Source: Dacryopinax spathularia (lineage: Eukaryota; Basidiomycota; Dacrymycetes; Dacrymycetales; Dacrymycetaceae). From it: a DNA stretch of 64,000 bases. A program made the position numbers and the translations under genes. Numbering within the stretch: position 1 is the stretch's first letter; every line of letters begins with the position of its first letter. The DNA is taken from NCBI GenBank assembly GCA_037974965.1, contig JBBPFI010000011.1:124001-188000 (forward strand), read 5' to 3'. Below, piece after piece: positions 33,283 to 46,643 of the stretch. The notes under the pieces were generated by a model. The model saw nothing but the letters and a program-made list of their open reading frames with translations. It was not told the DNA's origin and did no database searches.

Positions 33283-33288
33283 TATAAA
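33283..33288 (+). promoter_or_regulatory. Probable TATA box of the GST gene
   Basis: TATAAA 116 bp upstream of the GST start codon, in the context GCTATAAACGG. The same GCTATAAACGG context also occurs at 32730, with a similar AGC..CTCTGAT sequence downstream. Confidence 0.6.
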
Positions 33289-33403
33289 CGGCAACAGCTC
33301 TGATCGTCCTCACTCTCCCAACGACCGCATTTACTTGCTCCTGCTGCTGAACTAAAACTGCATTAATTCTTGCTCGTACTCGTTTGATCGGAAGAAAGAG
33401 AAG

Positions 33404-34639
33404 ATGGCAAGCTTTGAACAGACCGTCTCTGCCCCTCCGCCCGCCACCGCCCAGCCCTCAGGCCTAGGCGCAGAAGCAACGGCAGGCGCGACTGCCGCCT
33501 CAACCGCTGCGGCCTCCTCCTCCTCCCCAACCGAAGCGACTACTACACCTACCGCCGCCAGCGCATCGGGGGGCGAGCAGGCTCAGCCAAAGGGGAGAAA
33601 GATCATAGTCCATCATCTGGACGACTCCCGCTCTCAACGCATCCTCTGGTTGCTCGAGGTCCGCTCCCCTTCCCCCTCCCCTCCCCTCCTCCTCGCTTTC
33701 GCCAGATATCAGCAGCTGATAGAGCAGCAGGAACTCGGAGTGGACTACGAAATCAGATACTACAAACGCCAGCCCACAAAACAAGCCCCCGCAGAACTGA
33801 AGAACGTGCATCCCTTGGGGAAAGCGCCGGTTATCACGGATGGAGAGGTGACGCTTGCTGAGAGTGGGGCTATTGTCGGTGCGTATATGCTCTATCTTGG
33901 CCTTGATGGGTTCAGAGGGCTGAAGAGGTACTGGGGCAGAGTATCTCATTAAGAAGTATGGGAAGGGACGGTTTGACCCGCCTGATACGGAGAAGGGATG
34001 GGTGAACAACTTGTACTGTATGCCCCGCCCCTTCCCCCCCCCCCCCCCCCACCCTCTTACCGCTTTTCCATCGTGAGATGGGCTGACACGGCGAGCAGAC
34101 AACCACTACGCCGAAGGGACCCTCATGCCAATCCTCGTCATGTCGCTCGTGATGACCCTCATCCCCGACCGAGCACCGTTCATTGTCCGACCGGTTGCGC
34201 GGGCGATATGTAACAGTGCGTACCTCTTTCCTGTGAAAGAGAGGAGGGGAAGTGGCTGACGTGGGAGTGTAGCGGTGAACAGTAATTTGGTGATGCCGCA
34301 GTTGAAGGATAATGCGCGGATGGTACGTCTCTCCTGCCCTCCCTCCTTCCGTCTCCGTGCCCTCTTTCCTTCTCTGCCCCAGGAATAGAAAGAGAAGACT
34401 GACAGCTTCCCCGGCAGCTCGAAACCCACCTCTCCTCCTCCCCCACAGGCTGGTTCGCAGGCGGCCCCAACCCAACCTCCGCCGACTTCCTGATGTCCTT
34501 CCCGTGTGAAACCCTCCTAGCCCGAGGCGGACAAGGCGTCGGGGACGTGCCGAATATCAAGAAGTTCGTGGAGCGAGTTCATGCGAGGGAAGCGTATAAG
34601 CGGGGGTTGGAGAAGGGTGGGAAGTACGCTTATGCTTGA
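33404..34639 (+). CDS. Glutathione S-transferase (Gtt1-like)
   Basis: Conjugates glutathione to electrophiles and takes part in oxidant and xenobiotic defence. Six exons close in phase: 33404-33658, 33731-33878, 33940-34017, 34099-34215, 34273-34322 and 34418-34639 (289 residues). The first ~65 residues are an Ala/Thr/Ser-rich extension. The thioredoxin-fold half follows: IIVHHLDDSRSQRILWLLEE, YEIRYYKRQPTKQAP, then HPLGKAPVITDGEVTLAESG with the cis-Pro and the glutathione-binding ES pair. The C-terminal helical half has NHYAEGTLMPILVMSLVM and WFAGGPNPTSADFLMSFPCE, as in yeast Gtt1 relatives. The third intron contains an uninterrupted run of 17 C. A TATA box lies upstream. Confidence 0.9.
34034..34050 (+). 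repeat. C17 homopolymer in GST intron 3
   Basis: Seventeen consecutive C bases in the intron between exons 3 and 4, next to further C-rich sequence. Confidence 0.9.
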
Positions 34640-35586
34640 GCGCGAGCTTGCTCTCTTTTCAGTTGTGACAGGGCGGGATGAAGCGGTCTGGATTGCGTGA
34701 GTAGGTTGAGGGATGGGTGTATGCTCCTCTCAGTTTGGATTGTTCGATTATTCATAATATTGAAACGATGGATGATATTGTTCGTTAATGTCTTTTTTGA
34801 GGAGGGTGGCCACGGGAGAGAGAGCTCGGCTCGGATTGTGGCTCGGAAGCTCGGGAGGCGCTCGATGATGAGGTTGACGCGAGTATCATGGAAGCTTGGT
34901 CCAGAGGGTGGTCGGCGTTAACCAGTCACACTCCACGAGACCTTCCTCAACCACAATCGCCAATGCTTAGAGTCTCATGTTACCCCCCCAGGCACCTATT
35001 CACCCTCGTCTCACCAGAGAGTGGATACGATCATCGAGTAGGCGTTGTTGGACTGACGATCGTTGATGTTGACCCTCCCAACCATGCCCATCGGCCTTAA
35101 CCCTCACCTTAATCCCCTTAAAATGCCCCAAATGCCTCCGCTGATGAACCCTTAAACGTCTGATGTTCAAGTTCACGTTAAGGGCCGCGATCCGCGCCAC
35201 AATATCCGCCCCGCGCCGCGTCGACAAAACAAGAGTCAGTCGTCGTGCAGCAAGCTGCCGCCACTGCACAGAGGCGTTGGGAGGAAGTTGCACCTTATTT
35301 GGTCGACCTTGGTCTTGCTACTGGAGAGGAACAGCGCAGGGACCAGCAGGGGAGGAGCGTGTCTCTTTTTGTTGGTCGTCGACCTGGGAGTCGCAGTTGG
35401 ACATCCGTCGCGTCGTCCTCGCTGTGGTCGCCATTCGTAGCTCCCGCTGTGCTCATCGGACGAGCACGTATCGAGGGCAAGAAGGGACCACGAGCACGAG
35501 CGCGAGCAGGCGCACGAGCAGGACCGGGACCTGGACCAGGGGAAACAGTAGAAGCAGGAGTTGGAGTCGGAGAGACGTGAGGCAAG
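34640..35586. other. Upstream region of the Mor2/PAG1 gene
   Basis: A 947-bp interval without a credible ATG gene. From about 35245 an open plus-strand frame without ATG runs to a stop just before the Mor2 start, with a CGAGCA/GGACC-type simple repeat near 35490-35545. Probably a long 5' UTR and promoter. Confidence 0.45.
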
Positions 35587-38500
35587 ATGTCGTCCGAGCC
35601 TTTCCAGATCGAGATACCCAGTACGCCTCTCCCTTCACCCACTCCCTGCTTCTCCAAACAACGCTAACACTCGGCCAGGCTTCGACGAAGATGAAGACTA
35701 CTCGAACGTCATAACCCCCATGCCACACGGGCACCACAAGCCCTTCTTCGACCCCAACTCTCCCGTTCCCCCTTCAGCAGGATTCCAACCTCCTCCTCCT
35801 TCCAGCTCGTCATTCTCCGCTTCTGGGTGGCCTACCACCTCTGGAGCAGGAGGAGGGTTGGGAGGTGGGGGGGACGACTCCCCCTCCGGCCCTATCTCCC
35901 ACTTCGTCGCTCGCCAGACCCAAGGACACGCGCGCGGGGAGTCCACTTCGTCCGAAACGTCCATCCTATCCCTCTCCACTTCCCGCTCCCTGCGCCGTCC
36001 TGGGCAAGGACACGGACACGCCCCCACTTCCAGCGTGGCAACGTCCTCAACGGCACCGACCAGCTCGGGGGGACATCATACCCCCACGCGAAAAACCAGT
36101 TTTGGAGCGTTAAGGGCAGCTATGAAGTCCGTCCGCGCATTCGCCGAAGCGGCCGAAAAGGTCCCTCCCGTGCCCTCGCTCAACCTCTCGCGCGAGCGGG
36201 ACCGGGAACGCACGGCCGGAGCAGGGGAAAAGGACTCCCCCTATCCGGAGCTCAAGAACCCCTTTGGGTTCTCCAAAACACCCACTAAGGAGGGCGGAAG
36301 TGCGCAGCAGCAGCAACAACGTGCTCAGAGCCCAGCGCAGAGCATAAAGAGCAGTATGAAAAAACGGCCTTCGATCCCCAACTTGGGCGGGTCGCGGAGC
36401 GGCCGTCCCTCAGCTTCGGGGAGGAATCCCAGCTCTGCCTCTGCAGGAGTGGGAGGCGCGATGGCAGGAGGACACAGTGCGGCCAGTTCCTGGGCGTACG
36501 AATCGGACTTCTCCGACTCGCACACCCACACCTCACGTACCCGGCCCCCTCCAGGCCGAGGCTCCGCAGTCCCTCCCGTCCCCAAACTCCCGCGCTCGGT
36601 CGCTGCTCGCCCTACAGGCGTGGGGGTCGATGAGGCTCTTGGGCTGGGGGCCGCCGTGGTGGAGAGTGAAAGGGAGCCGAGCACGCCGGGGGAGCTGGCG
36701 CTGCATGTCGTTTTTACGCAGTTTGTCGCTAGGGTGGAGGAGAAGATTAGGGGGGTTTTGGATGTTACGCTTGTGCGTGCCTTTCTCTCTCTGCATCCTT
36801 CTTGCTCCTTCTCCTTTCTTCTTCCTACATCTTCCTCGCTTCCTGCACATTGTTCCTCCTTCATCTTTCTCTCGCTCCTCCCCTTCACTGCTCAGCTTTC
36901 CCGTCTTGCATATTGCGTCTTGATGATACGTTTCTGGTGGTCACTCTGATCCTGACCCGTACCCTTAGGACAAAGACCCCCACCTCGTCCCCCTCTTCGG
37001 CTGGAAATCCGACCCAGCACTCGACACCCTCCTCCAGTCCCTAGGACACATCGCGACCCGGCACGCGCAATCAGTGGTCGAAGCGCTCATGCGCTGGAGG
37101 AAGACACAGCGCGAGCCTGTGAGTGGAGACGTGTTGGTGAAAGCGATGGGGCAGGGGAAGGGGAGGAGCGAGCGGGAAGCGAGGGGGGTTTTGGAGAGAA
37201 GGAAACATGTGCGTCTCTCTCTTCTCCCTTCACTTTCTATTCCTATCAGCCGGAAGAGAAGCGGTCTAGGAGCGGTCTAGAAGAGACCTCCTTTCCCATT
37301 GCCCGCAAAAGAGAAATCGAATACTGATGCATATTGGTAGCTCGCATCGATATATGTCTTCTCCCGCGCCCTGCTAGTCCTCATTCGCACCGTCGGGAAA
37401 GACAGCATCTCCGAACCCCTGCGTCAACACCTCGAAACGACCATCTTCACCGAATACCGGGAACTCGATCCTCGTCTCCTCTCAAGCTCGCAGAACTGGA
37501 AGTCGATCGCCTCGCTCTACGCAGAAGTCCTGGGAGCAATGGCCGATACGCGATTTCAGAGCGTCACGGACCATTTCCTGGACGCATTCTCCTCTCTTTC
37601 CAGCGAACTACAAGGTCAAGGCGAGAAAGAAGCAGAACAGCGCTACACGCACCTTCTTCGCGGCCTCCGGTACGTAAAACTCCGCGTCTGGCCACCAGAA
37701 GCGTTCGAAGAAGCCGCCGAGTTCCTCGACGCCCTATCCTCGCACTTCGCCTCCGCCCATGGGCAGATCGTGAAATCCGCCTTCTCCGACTCGCTCGCCC
37801 AGTTGCTTCACCCTATGCGCGCCAGTGCAGGAGCGGAGGTGAACCACCCACTTTGGTCAAAGGCCATTCAGGCCATCTACCCGAGAGCATTTGCGATGAT
37901 GGCTAAACCGAGGTATTGGCCGACTGCGCTACCGTTGACCGTGACGGCACTTTGTCTAGCACCGACGGAGTTCTTCCTCAAGCATTGGGTGGGATGCTTT
38001 GACCTCTGTACGGCCAAGTTGAAGGACAAGTCTGCGCGCGTTTTGGCGTTGAACGGCATTTGTCGGCTTTTGTGGACCTACTTGTATAGAACGGACGAGC
38101 CCGCTTCCACCAGTCTGAAGGTGCTCGAAGGGTGTATACGCTCCGTTGGACCGCCTAATCGGCCCATCCAGCTTACACCTGAAGAGCCGCTCGACCTGTT
38201 CGTCTATATCCTCCAGCTTGCCTGTGGACGACATTTCGACTACGGCAAAGACCTCATCTTCGACTTCCTGCAGGATCCCTCTCTCTCCTCTTCAGCGCAG
38301 AACGGCGCCAGTCCAGTGCCACAATCTCCGGAGAAGATGACCATCGCTGTCCGCGCCGCTGTCCTCACCCTGCGAGGGATGGAGACCGATCATCCACCTT
38401 CCTGGCCCACATCGAGCGATTTTACCCTCTGGCCTATCTCTGACGACTCGCCCGCCTGGTCAGGCACGCTTTCGGACCAAACACTCTCCAAGCCCGGCGT

Positions 38501-41500
38501 ACGGGAGTTTGTGGACCGCCTTTCGCCGCTGGTCATGAAGCTTGCCACTACTTGCGATCGCCTGGTGGGAGGAATGTTCGTTTCGGACGACAGCTATTCC
38601 TATTCCCATCAAGCGCCAAGCTACGAAGAACGGGAATATCTCGTTGTGCGACAGAACGGCTCTCGTATGGTCGCCTATCGGAAGGACCTAGTTCCAGCGA
38701 TGGACCTCCTGAAAGCGTGCTACGATGCCCTACCGATGCTGTGGAATCGATCTGGCAAGCTCTCATCCACCCTTGGGAGGCTCATTGAAGCTGTGGCGCA
38801 TGTCAACCCGCTCCTGGGACAAGCTGCCACGGAAGCGCTCAAGAGATTCGTCACCGCTACGGGGGACGAGACGAACGTCGTGCTCAACATCACTCGTTGG
38901 CTGTTCGCCTCCGAGGCGATTTTGCAGTCCGAATCAGGGGTGGACTTGATGTGCGAGCATTTGCCTATGCTGGAGTTGTGGTTGCAGCTAGTGAAGGACT
39001 GGGCAGGCAGGATTGTCGCCGCAGAAGGCCAAACTGCGAAGGCTGAGGCGGTAGCGCAGCTTGTGGGCCAGATCGAGGCGGGTTGCTTGTTTATGATCTG
39101 TTCGGCCAAAGTGCAAGTCCGGGACATGGCCTTGAAGACGTTGAGAGTCGTTGCTGAGCTCCCTGATGCCTATCAACCCGAAGCAACCGTGTCAGGCCAT
39201 CCATTCAGGCTGATCCAAGCTCTGGAAGGCAGCATTGGGCAAGAGGAATACCTGCGTGAGAGCGACCGAGCCACGAACCTGATCGACGATGAGCGCAGCA
39301 AAAAGTGGATCGACAGAGAGATGGACCGCAACTTGGCGAAGCTTATCAAGGACGACAGTTCCGATCGCTCCTACAGTTGGAGGCTGGTATTCCCTCCGTT
39401 TCTTCGAGTGTGCCTGGAAAAACGGCCTCGCCTGATCAACAGTCTTCGGTCGACATTGGCTGCTGCCGTTGCGAGAACCCATCCGGTCGTCTCAAGTCAC
39501 GCGGGCATGAGTACAAAGACCATCACAGCGACCATGAAGAGCACAACCGCTCAAGCTGCACCTGGTGATTCCACTCAAGCCGCCACCCAATGGGTGTTAT
39601 GGGTTCTAGCTTTGTCCGCGATCGCGGTGCCCAGTGAGGCCACGTCCGCTGTGAAGGAGCACAACAGACATGGATCAGAGCCCATCCCTTTGCAAGAGCG
39701 CATCGTCTCCAACCGCGGCCTGATTCGGCTGCTGTTGCCCTACCTTGACGCCACGTCTCGTTCCCTGCGAGAAGGCACTGTATACGCCCTCGCTTGCATT
39801 CACCCAAAGTCGCTGCGTGCTGTCCTGGAAGACACCTCTTCCGTGATCCGCAATGTCCATATAGAAGCGCACGCTGCTCTTAACCAGAAACGGGCGATGC
39901 AGCGTAATCGGGAGCAAGATCAGCTGCATACCTCGGTCATGCATGTGTTCCAGCTCACAGCAGACTGGGCCAAGAAACCGGTCGATGATCAAGAGCAGCT
40001 CATTCAGCTGATGCTTACCTTCTTTACTGGCTCTCTCGCATTCTTCCGAGATGCCGTATCTCGTAAAGATCACGACCTCCTGTCCCTTCGGAAGTACTTT
40101 TGCGGGTTTGTGGAGCAAGTTTTCGAGATTCTACACTTGCACGGACCCTGGTCGAAAGCTGAACCTGAGACCCTCCTGCGCACATATCGCTACTGCGAGG
40201 AATGGTGTGACTACGCGTATCCTTCCCATCAATCCGATGCATACGTTGTTCGAGGTCTTGCCGATGCTGCTACTAGGGCAGTTGCAGCCATAACTGTGCG
40301 TGCTATGCCCGCTTCTTACTTGTACAAATACTGATTAGATCGATGGCATAGTCTCATCCCTCGCTCTTCGCAAATCCATCGCCTCCGCCGAAAACCCACC
40401 AAGGTCTAAGACCATTAGCATATGTCGACGTTTTCCGCTGGATTGAGGAGATGCTACCGTTGAGCTCCGTCACGGCTCGCACTAGCGCCAAGTAGGCTGG
40501 GTACTTCTGACGTTGGCATGCATGCTGACATTAGTCGTAGAAGCGCTTTGAGGAACATCTGCCATCACAGTATGTCTGACGATCGCATGACGGCCTCGCT
40601 CATGGCATTCTGTCTACCATCCGCCCGAGATCCTGCCATTGCTGCCACTTTCTTCGACGTCGTATCCGAAAGCGTGCTTGCCAATCCAAGCCTGCTGCCC
40701 ACAAGCCGACTCCTCTTCCTATGTCTCTCCAATCTTGTGCACCCGGATGTGCTGTCTCGTAGGAAAGCCTTCGCCTGCTTGGAAGCTCTCCTAAGATCTC
40801 ATCAACGGCCTAACGTGTTAGCTGGATTCCGCTCTGCTGTGGAAGTGATACCCGAAGGCACCCATATCCAAGCTCAGCGAGGAATAGCCAGAGCACTCGC
40901 AACTGCTCTACCGGAACAGTCGAGCGCTTTCTTGGCAGAATGCTCTTCAAGGTTTTCGCAGGGCTACAATGACGGCGGGAACTCTATGTTGATTATGTTA
41001 GAGCCATGGATGGAGCATATCAACCTGGTCATCCCGGAGGCCGACGACATCTCCTCCGCCACGCGGACCTTGACCCACCTCCTTTCCATCAGTGCTGTCC
41101 ATCTTCTGGGAAGCTATGCCGATGAAGTGCGAGCCCTTTGGCAGCAGCTTGCGTGCGGGCGATATCCCGGCAATCATCGCGCTATCATCCAGATGTGTAT
41201 CAAGCATGCTATGAGATGCGGCCGAGAGGACTTCATTCGCATTGTGCAAGCAGGCATTTCCGCCTTCTCGATGACCCCAATAGCCGTGGACGCCTTTACC
41301 TTCCTTTGCGACTGGATAGCCGTTCAAACAATCGTGGTCTCGCGATTAGATGATCCTTTGGCGAATGTTGTTGACACACCGTCGGAGCTCGACAGCCTCT
41401 TCCCGCCATCCGAAGATACTGTGAAGATGTCGTCCGGTCAAGCCGCTTGTCTGCTCCTCTCGGACCTTGCATTGACCGATGCCAGTATACTAGCGCCTCG

Positions 41501-43568
41501 CTTGCCGTTGCTTCTGACCGCCCTCCTTACACTGGTCGACCATGAGCAAGCCCTTATTCGAATCGACGCGCACATGCTGCTTTTACGTGTTCTTCGACTG
41601 TGTTCCCCGGGAAGCGAAGCGCCAACCCCAACAGCGGTCGCGCTCCACGATATCGACCAGCTCCTCCGCAATGATGGGGCACACTTCGCCTGGATCAGCG
41701 ACAGTGCAAGGAGTCATCCGGAACCACGGCAACTGATCGCCGCGCTTTGCGAAGGCATCATGAAGTTACTTGGTGCAGCCTTACCAACTCTGCGTCATGA
41801 TTGGGTTGCGATCGCGATAGATTGGAGCGTCCAGACATCGAGCCGGCACGTCGCTGTACGATCTGCACAGATGCTCTGCATGCTTGGCCTCGACTTGGAC
41901 TATCGTTCTCTGTCAATGATGCTGGGAAGACTGTCCAACATCATCTCCGACAACCTCGATCAAGGGAACCCCGTAGCGAATGAGATCATCAGGGGACTCG
42001 TCTCCTTGTCAACCTCAGTGACTCTGCGCGGCTTGTTAGACCACCCCCACTTGCTCTGGACCGGTATAGTCTGCTTGTACTCCACGTGCAAGCACGAGTT
42101 TCGCCGAGGCTTGGAGATTCTATCTCATCTTTTCCGACTCTTGGAAGACGCGCCAGTCAGCGACCTGTTCACTTGCCTCAATGCCCGACCAGAGGGCTTG
42201 ACCGGTCCCAACCTTACGCTGTTTCAGCTTCTGTCCCCAGGGCTGCGCTCTTCTACGACAAGTGAAACGACATTCCAATTATTGGATCAATTGTCTAAAT
42301 CGGCTGTTTCTCCGTTCTTTGAGGGTGACGACTTGCATCGCGTGATCACAGTCTCAATGCCGCGATTCTTGGAGAGCATGAACCGCACCACTCCACACGA
42401 TGAGCAGGTGAAAGCCTACGCACTTCGCCTTTCTGAAATTGCGGAGGCCGTCGAATGGACCGGGATGGTGCGCGTTCTGACCTCGTTCGCAAAGGATCGT
42501 TTTCGCACTCAGGACGACTTCATCCGCCAGATGATCGGCTGCCTCCGTGACCGTGTTCCCTTAGGGGGTTGGTTAGAAACCGTTACGCTCCTCCTTGGTC
42601 TCGTATTCAACAGTCATACCGAGACCCGCATCAACACTATGGCCATCCTCAAGCAGCTATTTAGCATGCCCGACATCCGAAGTCAACTTCATCAATTCGG
42701 CTCCGAACACCTTACCCCCCTCCTCCGTCTGCTGAATACCGAGCTGGCGTCTCAAGCGCTGGAGGTGCTGGACGAGCCTATGTCTATGAAAGGTGGAATG
42801 CCTGCTCGGCAGGTGGTTCGCATGAGCTTGATAAACGGTCCCATCATGCGAAAACAAGACGAACGGCCCTCAGGCGCAGTTTTCGGAGTACCGGACGCAT
42901 CGGGCTGGTGTGTACCCCAGCCAGAGAACGCACGAGCCATCTGCAGACAGAACATCACAGCACTCTATGACGTCTGCAACACTTTGTGGATAGATACGGC
43001 CCGGAAGTCTGGTATCGATCTCATGGGACAGGACAAGATCAGTGATCCAGCCCATTATGGACGTCCCGAATCAGTCTCGGGCTTCAATGACGATGACGAG
43101 GATGCACTGGGCGATCTCCTTTACACCCTTTATGACCTCAGCAACTACTTTGAGGAGGATGTGGACGCTGACCAGACGCTGCCGTCATCCTCCTCTCTTG
43201 ACAGCATGCGAGATGCTGAAAGCCGAGTCGCAGCGATTCTGTCTCGCTCAATCCACCCTGCTAACCTCGATACGACGCCGACTGCTTCTGCTGATGGCAA
43301 GCCGCCTTACGGTGGTGAGCTCGCCGATCCCCCTACGCCTTTCCTAGACCTTTTCAGGATGGCCTCTCCAATGGAGGCCGGTCCATCGGGATTCGACCAA
43401 CAGTACGACTCCGACAACGAGGGATACTTCGCCAGCCTTCCTTCGCGGAACTTCTCGCATCATGCCTCTTCCAGTTGGGAGAGCGATGTACAATCAGTGT
43501 CCGACACCTCCTCGGTGTACGGCCCGGAAGACGGATACGACAACTCGCATTACCATACCCGCAAATAA
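35587..43568 (+). CDS. TAO3: Cell morphogenesis protein Mor2/PAG1/Tao3 (Furry family)
   Basis: A giant scaffold that works with NDR/LATS-type kinases (Orb6/Cbk1 in yeasts) in polarised growth and cell separation. Six exons close in phase: 35587-35620, 35679-36772, 36969-37208, 37341-40295, 40352-40491 and 40535-43568, for 2,498 residues. The first ~330 residues are disordered, Ser/Pro/Gly-rich. The HEAT-like Furry N-terminal region begins near 340 (ELALHVVFTQFVARVEEKI) and continues through FGWKSDPALDTLLQSLGHIA and GLRYVKLRVWPPEAF. Exon 5 gives LRPLAYVDVFRWIEEMLPLS. The C-terminal exon is a further helical repeat region and ends in an acidic, disordered tail. An apparent frame break at 40.3 kb is a normal intron with acceptor at 40351. 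Confidence 0.93.
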
Positions 43569-44303
43569 TCGCATGAATCTAGCTTAGAAAACAATCGCCT
43601 GTGTGTACTCAATTGTATTATTTCGTAGAGCCTCTGCAACTGTCGCATTGTACATACCGCCTTAATGTATTATCGTTATCCGCCTCCAAGGGAAGGTAAC
43701 AAAGAGATTGGCAAACAGCAGCCTGCTTCGAAAGAAGGGCTTTCATCATCTCAGCATCAGACAATTTTCGCCAGAAGAGGAACCAGCCAAATTTCCAAAG
43801 CAAGCTAGATACGCGCAAGTACAGTACACCTAATGATCTTCGCTCAAGACATTTGGTATTGCAGATGACGTAAGGCCGAGGCGTCATCTTGAATAGCAGG
43901 CTGTGTAACGGAAGCACATGAATGAATAGATATTCTCTTCGACCAACTCTATCTACATCCTCATTCCCCTCGGCCAAATCGGGCCCAGCACACAAATCCC
44001 GATCCAGTGAACACGGCTAGGCATCGCCTTCGAGCATGAAACTTCCTCCTTGAAGCAGCATACTTGCAGCGTTATCAGTGCATCCACTGAAAAGCTGGAT
44101 ATGTCGGGCATTGAGTGCCGGCCTTCTGTCATCCACGCCGCGGTGCAGAGCTGTGGTCGGCGGCTCGGGACCAGAATCCATTCGTTGCAGCCTGGTCGTG
44201 GTTCCTGCCTCTGCCGCAGCGTTGCATATAGGTAGCAAGCAGACATGAGACCGCGCGGCATATTTGCACACTTCAGTCTGCTTTCTACGACCACTTTCAG
44301 GTT
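43569..44303. other. Intergenic between Mor2/PAG1 and the F-box gene
   Basis: Spacer between two plus-strand genes. Only short frames without recognisable content. Confidence 0.5.
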
Positions 44304-45912
44304 ATGGCTTGCTCCACTATCCTAGAAGACATGGCTTATTATCCTGGAGGACGAACAACATCTATCACCACGAATGCGGTGGTCACCCAGAGAAATACAA
44401 CATCACCGAAACCTCCAGCGATCCATTCCAGATGGAAGCACCTCGGCCCGGGACGGCGGCTCAACGAACAGCCGGAGTCCTCCTTCATTAGGATGCCGTA
44501 TGACATTCTGTCCTACATCTTCTTGCTGGCCAATGAGGACGCCCCGGAATGCGATGAAGAGACGCATCATCCCTGGGTAGAATATCCACGCTTGCGTTGT
44601 AACAATACAGCCATCCGTGTCTCCCAGGTCAACCGACAATTCAGGTGAGTCGGCCGACTCATCGCACAAATTAGCCTGACATCAACACACTAGACAAGTA
44701 GCTTTGAACACCGGCGCTCTCTGGCGACGGATTCGAGTCGAAGGACGAAATAAGTCACAAGTACTGCTCGCTCGATGCTTCAGCTCCCGAACCAAAGGAT
44801 GCTTGGTTGACATCGCCATCGATTTCATATCGCCACCAAGCAAGAACGATCAATACGCTTGTCCACTTCGGCGCCATTATGAGCAAAGCAACGATCTCCG
44901 AGCCTTGGTGGGCCTCCTCCCACCTGTCTCTCGCTGGCGGTCCTTCTCGTTCGTTACAGATTGTGACTGGGACGTGCAAGTTCTGCTCACTGTGCTGGAC
45001 CAGCCAGCGCCACGTCTACGATCATTGAGCATTCGAGGCCCTGCAGAAGACGGGCGGAGCATCAGCCCTAGTACGCCCTACTTGAACCTCTTCGCAAAGT
45101 CTGCGCCGCAATTATCAAGAGCCATCATACAAGGTGTTCCATTCTCAGGCATTTCAAGCATTCTGAGCAACCTGAAGGAGCTCTCCTTGACGACGGGCAC
45201 CGATCATAGTCAAGCTCGCCTTGACGAGTGCCTCGATATCATACAGAGCAATCCAGGACTGGAAAAACTCTCCTTCCATGGCGACGTTAATATCCGCAAA
45301 TTCACGTTACCCGTGACGGAAGACAATGCGGCGATACCGCTAAACTCTCTCGAGTCCCTCTCAATCGCCGGCTTCTTGCCGGAAACACTCTCCTACGTCC
45401 TGGGGTCACTCGACACGCCGAACCTCACGAGTCTCAAGCTGAGCGAACTTTGGCGGAAGGACTACAATGCCGCGCTCAGGCAGCTTACGCCAAGTGCCTG
45501 GCCAAAGATCACCAACCTTGCGCTGCGATCATGTGCGATACAGCCTGGCCTGTCTGGCCTCCTCGATCAACTGCCTGCTATCGAACACCTGACTTTCGAT
45601 TCGTGGAGCAACTTACCACAACGCATACTTCTTCGAGATGGCCCGGCTGAGCAGCAACCATGGCAGAAGCTACAATCTGTTCGCCTTGCACGCGCGTGGA
45701 ACATTGAGTCTACTCTGATGTTCACGCTTGGAGCGAGACATGCAATGAGTCTGGGGCCGCAGGAGGTGATCCTAGAAGCAGACGATATCGCTCTGCAGAG
45801 TTGGGACGGCATAGCCATTATGCAGCTACGAGAGCTTCTGCAGCTCCGCTTTGCCTCCTCACCCAGCGAGGACGCCGATGTCTGTCCGCGGGACGAGCTC
45901 TACATTAGATGA
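44304..45912 (+). CDS. F-box protein with degenerate leucine-rich repeats
   Basis: Probably a substrate receptor of an SCF ubiquitin ligase; such F-box genes are numerous in Agaricomycetes. Two exons, 44304-44644 and 44694-45912, give 519 residues. The F-box is at about residues 60-115: FIRMPYDILSYIFLLANED followed by IRVSQVNRQFRQVALNTGAL and LWRRIRV, the typical P-x2-L/I-x2-I-F and V-x2-W-R pattern. Beyond it are leucine-rich segments such as LRSLSIRGPAEDG, LKELSLTTGTD, LEKLSFHGD, LESLSIAGF and LTSLKLSELW, which fold as irregular LRRs. The target is unknown. Confidence 0.85.
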
Positions 45913-46643
45913 GGTTTTCTTCGATTCACTCCCTACTACGCGCATCCACTCTCTTACTTTATTCACTATTTAATTCACGACGAGCAGATCACACGACATC
46001 TTCATTCGTAATTATCTTCACGTAGTTACCCATCTCCAGCTAATCTGGCGCACCTGACGCTCTCTCCTAATGGATATATGAAAAAGGAATGCGTTTGCAT
46101 GCGGTTATTCGAGCAAAGGGGAAAAGATGGCACGGAACATGAAAGAATATGTATGGTGCATCACGGAAAGAGAGGACATGAACAGAAGGAAAGGGAGGAT
46201 TGGACATCTCACTGCGGGAGAAAACACTGGGAAGAAAAGGGAGAGTTATGACGACAAGCGTAAGTTGATAATGACAGCGGTAAACCGGCATGAGGAAGGT
46301 GAAAAGAACACAACAGGCTCATGGGCTCACAAAATTCAATGGATGTAATGCACATGAACTCTTTTACGTACGGCAGGAGGATCTGAAGTCGTCCATGGAG
46401 GTAGGTAGGTAGACATTTACTTGTTTCGTCGAGCATCTACGCTCGTACGAGCCGAGTCTCAAGCTTGAGGGCTTCTATGCTTTGACGAGAGAGATTGTCG
46501 AGTAGGTAACAGGTGGGATGGGATGCTCGTGATGATGACATGCAAGCGGAAGTCGTGGATCTTTTAAAATGTCAGTCCTGCACGTCAGATCACCTGCTTT
46601 TCGCACGCACCTGAATAGCGAATATACTCTCGCAACGCCTTGA
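45913..46643. other. Convergent 3' intergenic region
   Basis: Between the stops of the F-box gene (plus) and the La-motif gene (minus). AT-rich compared with the flanking exons. No gene or notable repeat. Confidence 0.5.

Noticed and set aside
40296-40534. Apparent frameshift between the two large Mor2/PAG1 reading frames
   Set aside because: A 56-nt intron (40296-40351), a 140-nt exon containing LRPLAYVDVFRWIEEML and a 43-nt intron restore the frame exactly, so the gene is intact.
44704-45912. F-box gene starting at 44704
   Set aside because: That codon is TTG inside the second exon; the true start is ATG 44304 with the F-box in exon 1.
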